Source: Myxococcales bacterium
GTDB lineage: Bacteria; Myxococcota; Polyangia; HGW-17; SLPX01
Direction: 5' to 3'
Assembly (NCBI GenBank): GCA_007131745.1
Contig: SLPX01000055.1
Span: 1-17,474 of the forward strand
Length of the DNA stretch: 17,474 nt
The number at the start of each line of letters is the position of its first letter. Position 1 is the first letter of the stretch. Of the stretch, positions 8,385 through 14,436 are shown piece after piece. The position numbers and the translations under genes were made by a program. Below the pieces are notes generated by a model, which searched no databases, was not told where the DNA came from, and was given only the letters and a program-made list of their open reading frames with translations.

Positions 8385-9095
8385 TTGAGTTCAAGCAGAA
8401 GAAAAATCCCCGGCATAATAGGCGGCGTTGGACCGGAAGCCGCGGCGTCGTTTTATCTGCGCATCCTGGATGCGGCTGCATCCCGAGCAAACCTTGTCCG
8501 ACCGGCCGTCCTCATGGCCAGCCTCTCCCTACCGCTGGAAGCCGAGAAAGCCTTTTTGTCTGGAGACAAGAGCACTGAACCGGTTTACGTTGAATCAGTG
8601 ATCCAGGCGGTTCGCCAACTCGAGCGAGCCGGCGCCGATTTTCTCGCGGTACCCAGCAACACGGTGTGTTTGCTTTTGAACTCCATCCAGGGATCAACCG
8701 ATCTGGAGGTGATGGATCCAATCAGCGTTACGATCCGGGAAGTCCTGAATAGAAACATGCGCTCGGTCGAGATCTTGGGCACATCCTCCCTTGTATTGTC
8801 GGATGTGTACGGTGAAAACCTCAGAAAACACGATTGCAGGGTCGTGTATCCGGAACATTCCCGTCAAGATCATGTTGATAGGATCATTCGTTCTATTGTA
8901 GCCGGCACGCACACGGAAAATGATATTCACATACTGGATGAAATAGTTGACCGAGGTTTGGCCGGAGATGTGGACGGTGTGGTGATTGGATGCACTGATC
9001 TGCATCTCGTGTTCGATAAACGTTCAACCGAACAGCGTGTTATAGACAGTCTTACCGTGTTGGCAATCGCCGCGGCCGAAAAAATACAATCCTGA
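8385..9095 (+). CDS. Aspartate/glutamate racemase-family protein with altered active site
   Basis: 236 residues, the usual length for the Asp/Glu racemase superfamily, whose members interconvert amino-acid enantiomers with two opposed cysteines. Family marks: GIIGGVGPEAA near the N-terminus, the first active-site strand AVPSNTVC (89-95), and the second active-site motif GCTDLH with Cys203. The first cysteine, normally in a CNT-x-H motif, is Ser91 here, and the usual His is Cys95. Cys203 is retained. A one-cysteine racemase, altered stereospecificity, or a non-racemase activity is therefore possible (E. coli YgeA-type enzymes also lack the first cysteine). The TTG start at 8385 is supported by the N-terminal family motif following within ten residues, an in-frame stop at 8349 with no ATG between, and a purine-rich AAGGAAACGAG upstream. 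The gene is followed by a terminator. Confidence 0.85.
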   Translation: MSSSRRKIPGIIGGVGPEAAASFYLRILDAAASRANLVRPAVLMASLSLPLEAEKAFLSGDKSTEPVYVESVIQAVRQLERAGADFLAVPSNTVCLLLNSIQGSTDLEVMDPISVTIREVLNRNMRSVEILGTSSLVLSDVYGENLRKHDCRVVYPEHSRQDHVDRIIRSIVAGTHTENDIHILDEIVDRGLAGDVDGVVIGCTDLHLVFDKRSTEQRVIDSLTVLAIAAAEKIQS

Positions 9096-9108
9096 AAAAT
9101 GCTCAGCC

Positions 9109-9148
9109 GAAAAAAAAAGCGACCGCTTTTTGCGATCGCTTTTTTCGT
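9109..9148. terminator. Bidirectional intrinsic terminator between racemase and tRNA
   Basis: An A-run followed by GCGACCG, a short loop, then CGATCGC followed by a T-run. The arms pair over about 13 bp with a single C/A mismatch, and both strands end in a U-tract. It lies 14 bases after the racemase stop and just beyond the 3' end of the minus-strand tRNA, so it suits both convergent units. Confidence 0.85.
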
Positions 9149-9153
9149 TTGAT

Positions 9154-9230
9154 TGGTGGCGGCACAGGGACTTGAACCCCGGACGCTGCGGATATGAGCC
9201 GCATGCTCTAACCTGCTGAGCTATGCCGCC
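9154..9230 (-). tRNA. tRNA-Met (CAT anticodon)
   Basis: 77 nucleotides on the minus strand with encoded CCA. The acceptor stem GGCGGCA/TGCCGCC is fully paired, the D-stem is GCTC/GAGC, the anticodon stem TGCGG/CCGCA encloses the loop CTCATAT, and the T-arm is CGGGG-TTCAAGT-CCCTG with one G-U pair. The anticodon at loop positions 3-5 is CAT. A paired G1-C72 rules against initiator tRNA, so this is elongator Met. A lysidine-modified tRNA-Ile2 also has CAT in the gene and is not formally excluded; the overall shape fits Met better. Confidence 0.93.
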
Positions 9231-9539
9231 GGATCTTACTAAAGCTTTCAAAAAACAAGCAACAAAGCAACGCGGATTTAAGACGAATCCATCGACTTAT
9301 GCAACACTTTTTTTGGATTCATCCCAACATCTGTTTCGTGTTCGCAACTCGGCGATATTCTTCACTGGACTATGTAAACGTGTTTTTGTATGTATTCAAC
9401 TTGAAGTTGGAGGGAGCTTTTTGACAACCCGCCGGATCCGAGCTTTTTTCGACACTCGCCTGCAGGGGCGATAGTAATCGATATTTGGTGGTTTCGGAAC
9501 CGGGTTGGCCGCATAAACAAAATAGAAAGGAGTGCAAAC
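9231..9539. other. Intergenic region with two palindromes, upstream of usp
   Basis: 309 bases with no gene. It must hold the tRNA promoter (minus) and the stress-protein promoter (plus). Two symmetric elements stand out: CAACTT-g-AAGTTG at 9397-9409 (6-bp arms, one-base centre) and ACTCGCC/GGCGATAGT at 9454-9474 (arms pair with one bulged T around a 6-base loop). A TTGACA sits at 9421-9426 but the position 17 bases on is a T-run, not a -10 box. The palindromes are candidate operators for the downstream stress gene. Confidence 0.4.
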
Positions 9540-9995
9540 ATGATAGATTTCAAGAACATAGTTTGGCCGACGGATTTTTCCGCTCATTCCGATGAGGCCC
9601 TAAAAACCGCTTTGGAATTTGCAAAGCATTTCAACGCTGAGCTGCACGGTGTTCACGTGGTGGAATCCCTGCCGGTCCTCGGCGCCACAGGAGAGCACAT
9701 ACCCTTTAACGTGGCTGAATACAGAAATAAACTAGAACAGGATGCGAAAAAGCATCTTGCAACTGTTTTGTCGGAAAAAGTGCCTAAAGACATTCCATCC
9801 CATTTACATGTCTTTTACGGAAGCCCTTCGAGACGCATCACGGAGTTTGCAAAGAGCCTGGATCATCCCCTAATCATAATATCTACACACGGCATGACCG
9901 GGTTTCAACATTTTGTTCACGGGTCGGTAGCCGAACGCGTGGTTCGCTTTTCCGAGTGTCCTGTGCTGTCAATCCGAGCTGAAGACAAAGACTAA
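9540..9995 (+). CDS. Universal stress protein, UspA family
   Basis: 151 residues, the length of a single Usp domain. The N-terminus NIVWPTDFSAHSDEAL carries the family's conserved Asp after the first strand, and the C-terminal half has STHG-x9-GSVAE followed by CPVLSIR. This is the nucleotide-binding signature G-x2-G-x9-G-[S/T], with the first Gly replaced by Ser. Usp proteins of this ATP-binding class are cytoplasmic and are induced by starvation, redox or other stress. The start is well supported: AAAGGAG lies 7 bases before ATG 9540. No close partner gene; about 255 bases containing a palindrome-rich block separate it from the acyltransferase gene. Confidence 0.93.
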   Translation: MIDFKNIVWPTDFSAHSDEALKTALEFAKHFNAELHGVHVVESLPVLGATGEHIPFNVAEYRNKLEQDAKKHLATVLSEKVPKDIPSHLHVFYGSPSRRITEFAKSLDHPLIIISTHGMTGFQHFVHGSVAERVVRFSECPVLSIRAEDKD

Positions 9996-10056
9996 ACACG
10001 CTCACATTGACCGCCGATCAATCTCGCCATGCTGTGTTGACTGCGGCGCGCCGAAT

Positions 10057-10191
10057 GGCGCGTCCTCGTCGTCGCGCCTGTAAAAATCCAGCTTGCTGGA
10101 TTTTAACAGGAACGCTATGTCTCCCTGTGCTGCCTGCTCACGTACCTCAAGTACGCTGCGCCGGCCCCTCGCTAGCGCCTTGCCTGGCGAG
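10057..10191. repeat. Palindrome-rich intergenic block
   Basis: At least four inverted repeats in about 135 bases: GGCGCG (10057-10062)/CGCGCC (10073-10078); a long hairpin 10077-10110 with arms CCTGT-a-AAAATCCAGC and GCTGGATTTT-a-ACAGG (15 of 16 positions pair around a TT centre); CGTAC (10141-10145)/GTACG (10151-10155); and CTCGC (10168-10172)/GCGAG (10187-10191). A reading frame continues through it into the next gene, but its translation is Pro/Ala/Arg-rich filler. I infer a REP-like dispersed intergenic element; copy number cannot be judged from one window. The long hairpin could also act as a weak terminator for usp, though no T-tract follows it. Confidence 0.6.
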
Positions 10192-10251
10192 CCCCTCGGC
10201 GGCCCTGTGAATATGTTTGTCCGGAACTCAATGAGATTCTGTTTAGGTAAG

Positions 10252-11031
10252 ATGATGGAATACGACATCCTGAATTATCCACTGTCAAGGGTCGCCACTT
10301 TTGATGTCGGCCGGATAGGAAAAAACAAGCACCACATAGCCGGCTTTATGGAAATCGATGTGACACTTGCAAAAGAGCGCATTTCCACGTTGAAACGTTC
10401 GGGCGTGGAGGTCGGCTTTAATGCTTGGATTCTAAGGGTCATAGCGCTGACTATCTCCCAAAACAGGTATATTCACGCAATCAATTGCGGCAGGCGAAAA
10501 CAAATCGCGTTCCGGGATATTGATATCACCGTGCCCATCGAAAAATTCGTGGATGGAGTCAGGGTTCCGATTGTCACTGTGGTCAGAAACGCAAACAAAA
10601 AGTCGGTCACGGAAATACACACGGAAATCCAGGCATGTAAGCAAAACAAAGAAGAACCCGAAGGCGAAGAAAAGATGGCGAAAGCCGTGGAGAAATTGTT
10701 TTTGCGGATGCCTCAGAAAATTCGTCTTTTTGCATGGCGCCTTTTGCACGGTAACCCGTTCCGGATCAAAAAGACCTTTGGAACAGTTGTGGTAACCAAT
10801 GTAGGAACGATTAAGGGACTTACCGGCTGGTTTTTGCCGAAAAGCATTCACAACCTTTGTTTTGTTGTCGGCACAACAAACAAGAAACCATGGGTGCACA
10901 AAGGCAATATCTGCATTCGCGAAATCCTGCACATGACCATGTTGGTGGATCACGACGTAGTCGACGGCGCGCCCGCGGCGAGGTTTGGAGCAAACCTGAT
11001 CCAAAACCTGGAAAAAGGGTTGGAGTTGTAG
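10252..11031 (+). CDS. Stand-alone 2-oxoacid dehydrogenase E2-type acyltransferase domain
   Basis: 259 residues resembling the catalytic domain of 2-oxoacid dehydrogenase E2 enzymes and chloramphenicol acetyltransferase. Seen: HHIAGFMEIDVTLAKERI (substrate-channel strand), VGFNAWILRVIALTISQN, DIDITVPIEKFVDGVRVPIV, GTVVVTNVGTIKG, and the catalytic motif DHDVVDG with His234 and Asp238 (E2 consensus DHR-x2-DG). Lipoyl and E1/E3-binding domains are missing entirely, and no E1 or E3 gene is nearby, so a true dehydrogenase complex is unlikely; a CoA-dependent acyl transfer to an unknown acceptor is inferred. A Lys/Glu-rich insert (about residues 128-142) interrupts the middle. ATG 10252 or 10255 follows AGG at 10245-10247; the frame is open further upstream through the palindromic block, but that part does not resemble protein. 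Confidence 0.82.
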   Translation: MMEYDILNYPLSRVATFDVGRIGKNKHHIAGFMEIDVTLAKERISTLKRSGVEVGFNAWILRVIALTISQNRYIHAINCGRRKQIAFRDIDITVPIEKFVDGVRVPIVTVVRNANKKSVTEIHTEIQACKQNKEEPEGEEKMAKAVEKLFLRMPQKIRLFAWRLLHGNPFRIKKTFGTVVVTNVGTIKGLTGWFLPKSIHNLCFVVGTTNKKPWVHKGNICIREILHMTMLVDHDVVDGAPAARFGANLIQNLEKGLEL

Positions 11032-11076
11032 GAATAGCCTTTCAGACCTACTAAAGTTCAAGAGCCGAAGATTGGA

Positions 11077-12624
11077 TTATTCACAAATGTAATCCCGCCG
11101 TACACATTGCTTGGGGATGTAGAAAAGATCCGGGTCGTCATAGAGACGCGCGCACCGGTATCCTGGGGGGCAGGCGGTATCGGTTGTGCACGCAACTCCG
11201 CAGGCCGGGCCACCAGAGTAGTTCAAGCAAAAGTTGCCGCCCGCGCCGCAGTCGCTGTCCTTTGTGCATGGACGGCATGCAATGTTCTGACTCGCATGAG
11301 GATTCAACTTCGGGTTGTGGTCCACCCCGTGAACCCCATAATGAACGGTGCGGAAGTTTTCGGTGTTTACGCCGCGCAGAAAATCCAGCCAACTCAGTGG
11401 ATAGTGGTTTCCCTCCATGTCGGTGATGGTGAACCAGTAAAGCACTTCAAACAAAACCTGGTATCCTACGCCGAAGGGAGTGTTGTTGACTGTGGTTACG
11501 ATATCGAGATTGTTGATGTTCTCATCAAAGGATTTCAGTGGGTTTTTCATTATGTCGTCTACATAAGTTCGATAGGTCTGGCAACCGTCGAAAATGTATA
11601 TTTGATATTTGTCCGCCAACTCGAGACTTTCGAATTCACGCGCTCGAATCTCATAACGGGGATGGTAATCAAGGACGAATCCCGCGCCTGGTCCAGAGTG
11701 ACCGCTGTAGACCACCACGTCTCTTTGTGCCAGGCTGGATCTCATGACCCGGGAAAGCTCCTCCTGGTTTGGAGCATCCACCATGTCCGAATGATAAACA
11801 TACACCTGCATTTCCAGTTCATTGCCTTCCAGGATGATATGGCGGGTAAAAGGCGGAGAATCGATTACCAGGTCTTCATAGCTTTCGACTTCGGTGTTGT
11901 CCCAACCTTGTTCAATTAAATGCTCTACGAGCCATTCAGCGGTTTCCAGATCGTGCCGTCCGGAGTTGTAATCTCCACCAAAATGAACAGCGATATCAAA
12001 TACGCCGTCTGCAAACATTTCATCGTACCTGGGAAACGCATCCCGGCTTTTACTGCCTTGTATTCTGACCGTGACGGTTTCTCCAGTGGTTTCACTCCAG
12101 TCTTTTACTTCGACGTCGAAACTACGGTACGTTCCCCCTTCCGGAGCGACCTTGCTCATCAAAAAGTAGCTTCCCACCAACTCCATCTCAAAATCAAAAG
12201 CAGCGCGTCCGTCATTCAGCACCCGGGCATTGTTCGACTCAGCGTTGTTCGGCTTGAAATACACGAACCACCTGTTGTCCTCACCAGGATCGTTAAGGTT
12301 TGTTTCGCTCACCACGTCTTTGATGTACCGTTCAACTGAACGTGCAACAACAGAGAGGCGCTGCGTGACAGCGCGGTTCAGGATCTCATCCTGCGTAACT
12401 TCATCTTGTTCGGCAAAGTCTCCGGGAAGCTGCACATGCGCGGTGCCGGATAGCTCGAACTCCCTGGCGTTTGAAGAAACGTAATTATCCCATTTGCCGT
12501 CTTCCGGTGGAGGTAGTTCATGAACCGCGCCGCCTTGTTGATCACTGTCCGAAAGCGCGCATCCTGCGAACAGGAGCATGAGCAAGAAGGTTGGAAACAT
12601 TTTTTCTAGAAGCTGCCTTTTCAT
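11077..12624 (-). CDS. Lipoprotein with caspase-like His/Cys motifs and Cys-rich C-terminal domain
   Basis: 515 residues. The signal peptide ends in LLFAGC (lipidated Cys22, Ala at +2, suggesting outer-membrane sorting). Residues 23-190 show no recognisable domain. The central region (about 205-360) has alternating strands and helices: FDIAVHFGGDY, an acidic helix WLVEHLIEQGWDN, VYVYHSD, then DVVVYSGHSGPGAGF with His309 and YQIYIFDGCQTYRTYVDD with Cys348. A His after a hydrophobic strand in SGH-x-G, then a Cys after the next strand in D-x-C, is the dyad arrangement of clan CD (caspase/gingipain-like) cysteine peptidases, so I infer a caspase-like fold; activity is unproven. Residues 450-514 form a Cys-rich module (CTKDSDCGAGGNFC, then CTTDTACPPGYRC) of the Dickkopf-like type seen in exported proteobacterial proteins. 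AAGGAG lies 5 bases before ATG 12622-12624. Converges with the acyltransferase gene across 45 bases. Confidence 0.75.
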   Translation of the reverse strand: MKRQLLEKMFPTFLLMLLFAGCALSDSDQQGGAVHELPPPEDGKWDNYVSSNAREFELSGTAHVQLPGDFAEQDEVTQDEILNRAVTQRLSVVARSVERYIKDVVSETNLNDPGEDNRWFVYFKPNNAESNNARVLNDGRAAFDFEMELVGSYFLMSKVAPEGGTYRSFDVEVKDWSETTGETVTVRIQGSKSRDAFPRYDEMFADGVFDIAVHFGGDYNSGRHDLETAEWLVEHLIEQGWDNTEVESYEDLVIDSPPFTRHIILEGNELEMQVYVYHSDMVDAPNQEELSRVMRSSLAQRDVVVYSGHSGPGAGFVLDYHPRYEIRAREFESLELADKYQIYIFDGCQTYRTYVDDIMKNPLKSFDENINNLDIVTTVNNTPFGVGYQVLFEVLYWFTITDMEGNHYPLSWLDFLRGVNTENFRTVHYGVHGVDHNPKLNPHASQNIACRPCTKDSDCGAGGNFCLNYSGGPACGVACTTDTACPPGYRCARLYDDPDLFYIPKQCVRRDYICE

Positions 12625-13010
12625 ATAAACTCCTTGCGGGCGAATTCCTTTTTTTATCCATCATTATGCAATGCATGATGTGTGCCGGTTGTGTTCGAGT
12701 GCCATACTCTGAGGGTTTGTTTTCTAAAGGTGGATTCCCGCGAAAAGTGTTCTTTCTTTGTTTGATATGCCAATGGCCTTTCTAAGTCTATGATATATCA
12801 GGGCGTTTTTGCCCAGGTCGGCGGGTGACATTCCTGTTAAGATACTATAACTATCGAGTAGATGTTCGCCTGTTGTCGCAAAATTGTGAACAGATCCTGG
12901 ATTACACCCCCTTTGTCGGAGTCAGGATTGGTAAAAGGATCTTTCTTTTACCGGCTATTCGAGTTGCCGAAACAGGGTCAGAGATGGAGTGTTTTCACAC
13001 CGGTTTGTTC
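12625..13010. other. Intergenic region with operator-like palindrome
   Basis: 386 bases between two minus-strand genes. CATTATGCA (12662-12670) - A - TGCATGATG (12672-12680) is a near-perfect inverted repeat (8 of 9) lying 38 bases before the lipoprotein start; on the minus strand it contains CATAAT, a five-of-six -10 box, so it could be an operator over a promoter, though no good -35 is seen. A second hairpin GGTAAAAG (12930-12937)/CTTTTACC (12945-12952) lies 60-80 bases past the 13011 gene's stop without a T-tract. Short open frames here show no protein-like features. Confidence 0.4.
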
Positions 13011-14057
13011 TCAGGAGCATTTCCCGCTGCGGCACACGCCACCTCCACATTCTCTGTCTGAATAACAACGCCCGCCTGCAGTGGTGCATTTACCGCTTCT
13101 GCACACTCCCCCGGGGCACTCCCTGTCTGAATAACAACGCCCACCCGCGGTGGTACAAACACCACTTCTGCACACGCCACCTCCACATTCTCTGTCTGAA
13201 TAACAACGCCCGCCTGCAGTAGTGCATTTGCCGCTCCTGCACACTCCCCCGGGGCACTCCCTGTCTGAATAACAACGCCCGCCCGCGCTGGTACAAACAC
13301 CACTTCTGCACACGCCGCTTCCGCACTCCCTGTCTGAATAACAACGCCCGCCCGCGGTGGTGCATTTGCCGCTCCTGCATACTCCCCCGGGGCAATCCCT
13401 GTCTGAATAACAACGCCCGCCGCCCCGCGCAAACGTTTGTGTTTCTTTCTTTTCGGTTGTGGTGGATGACCTGGTTTGCGTTGTGCGCTCTCTCGTTGGT
13501 TGGGGAGAAGGCGCGGGGGTGGTTTGCCATTGAGGCCGTGTTCTTTCCGGAGATACGGGGGGCGAATAAGCAGGCTCTTCGGTATAAGATGCGGGAGGCG
13601 GAATAGTTACTTCGACAGATTCTTCCTGGGCGTCGATTTCTGAATATGCTGTTTGACGTTCCGGTGATAATTGCGGTGACACACGACAGTTCAACATTTG
13701 GCCGTACACCTGCACCGTCCGGTATGGATATCCGCCGTACAATCGATACGTCCGATACATCACTGCACCGGCTCCATGTTGTGACGCCTGATTTCGCATG
13801 TCATGAAGTGCGTAATCCCATACCTGGCGATCCGATTCCGCTGCACGCGCCCAACCGGAAACCGGAGGTCCGAGAGTACAGCCGGAAGGAACGGATGACA
13901 CCACTGGTACCTTCGCGGCTTTGTGGCTGAGTGCAGGTTTTCGAGTTGTTTGAGACGAAGCAAAACAGGAAAAACAAGTCAAAGAAAAAAGCAGGCAGCC
14001 CATGACCACCTTGTTGAATGTTTGTCTCGGGGTTAAAGCAAGTTTATTTTCTTTCAT
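13011..14057 (-). CDS. Exported protein with six tandem 23-residue cysteine repeats
   Basis: 348 residues. Residues 1-33 are a signal peptide with hydrophobic core VVMGCLLFSLTCFSCFA; Cys31 is a weak lipobox candidate. Residues 58-124 (GWARAAESDRQVWDYALHDM, then RNQASQHGAGAVMYRTY and a final Cys124) resemble the small RcsF/DUF4156-type fold, where an RN-x-AA-x2-GA-x-AV helix-strand unit recurs; this is a tentative assignment. Residues 150-211 are a Pro/Thr/Glu-rich linker. Residues 213-348 are six copies of GGRCYSDRECPGGVCRSGKC-TTA, four Cys each, with spacing C-x5-C-x4-C-x4-C-x7-C. Copies alternate between a P/K form (1, 3, 5) and a G/V form (2, 4; 6 is G/K). The cysteines imply disulfides outside the cytoplasm. 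No catalytic motif is present, so a structural, binding or surface role is inferred. AAAGG precedes ATG 14055-14057; a TATAAT lies about 75 bases upstream. Confidence 0.85.
   Translation of the reverse strand: MKENKLALTPRQTFNKVVMGCLLFSLTCFSCFASSQTTRKPALSHKAAKVPVVSSVPSGCTLGPPVSGWARAAESDRQVWDYALHDMRNQASQHGAGAVMYRTYRLYGGYPYRTVQVYGQMLNCRVSPQLSPERQTAYSEIDAQEESVEVTIPPPASYTEEPAYSPPVSPERTRPQWQTTPAPSPQPTRERTTQTRSSTTTEKKETQTFARGGGRCYSDRDCPGGVCRSGKCTTAGGRCYSDRECGSGVCRSGVCTSAGGRCYSDRECPGGVCRSGKCTTAGGRCYSDRECGGGVCRSGVCTTAGGRCYSDRECPGGVCRSGKCTTAGGRCYSDRECGGGVCRSGKCS
13014..13421 (-). repeat. Tandem 69-bp repeats arranged as 138-bp dimers
   Basis: Six 69-bp units coding for the cysteine repeats, very similar in DNA: the plus-strand core CTGTCTGAATAACAACGCCC recurs every 69 bases (its GAATAAC begins at 13060 and 13129). 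Two unit types alternate, so the higher-order period is 138 bp with three copies. Since 69 is a multiple of three, every frame through the array is open; those other frames are by-products. The array is prone to copy-number change by slippage or recombination and to assembly collapse. Confidence 0.92.
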
Positions 14058-14436
14058 TTTTTCGCCTTTTGTCGGGTAATTTCAATTCTCCCGAAATCCG
14101 AAGGGACCACGAGGGTATCATCCGGTGTCATTATACGAAAATCGTACCCATTGATCCCCCTTTTTATTCAATAATTCAGCATCTTTTTCCGGCCGAACAC
14201 TCAAGCAACAGCCAAACCCCGCGAGCCGAATCTCTGGTATTATCGTCTTTTGTCTACTTGTCCTTGTATTGCATCGTCAACTATCATGTTGCTGTTGCGC
14301 TTATTGCAAGCGCCAATGGGTGGTAGCAGGTTGAACTTGCAACTTTTCGCTTTGCACTGTCATTTAAATCTGTTAGAAACGAGACGAATCCCAACAAAAG
14401 AAACCTGTAACCGGACAAGGCAACGACTTAAGAGGC
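14058..14436. other. Divergent intergenic region
   Basis: 379 bases between the Cys-repeat gene (minus) and the hydrolase lipoprotein gene (plus). Apart from the minus-strand TATAAT site described separately, it holds a TTGAAC at 14331-14336 without a convincing -10 partner for the plus strand. The composition is AT-richer than the flanking genes, as expected of regulatory DNA. I see no RNA gene or credible small protein in it. Confidence 0.4.
14130..14146 (-). promoter_or_regulatory. Candidate promoter and operator for the Cys-repeat gene
   Basis: On the minus strand a perfect TATAAT occupies 14130-14135, giving a leader of about 65 bases to the start codon. It overlaps an inverted repeat TACGA (14134-14138) - AAA - TCGTA (14142-14146). 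No good -35 hexamer is seen 16-18 bases upstream, which would suit an activated promoter. The palindrome overlapping the -10 could be a repressor or activator site. Confidence 0.4.

Noticed and set aside
9154..9230. Initiator tRNA-fMet
   Set aside because: The first acceptor pair is G-C and perfectly paired; initiator tRNAs have an unpaired 1-72 position.
9154..9230. tRNA as an integration site for a mobile element
   Set aside because: No integrase gene and no second copy of the tRNA 3' end is visible in the window.
9421..9449. Sigma-70 promoter from the TTGACA at 9421
   Set aside because: The -10 position is a T-run without resemblance to TATAAT.
10093..10251. TTG at 10093 as the start of the acyltransferase gene
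   Set aside because: This part translates the palindromic block, and the conserved domain starts after ATG 10252, which has AGG upstream.
12930..12952. Terminator hairpin after the Cys-repeat gene
   Set aside because: Stem is AT-rich and no T-tract follows on either strand; kept only as a structural note.
13014..13421. A CRISPR array
   Set aside because: Regular spacing but no unique spacers: the whole 69-bp unit repeats, and it encodes a coherent cysteine repeat.
12995..13530. Two repetitive minus-strand frames overlapping the Cys-repeat gene
   Set aside because: They are the other frames of the 69-bp tandem array; since 69 is divisible by three, all frames stay open. Only the frame with signal peptide and regular cysteines is credible.
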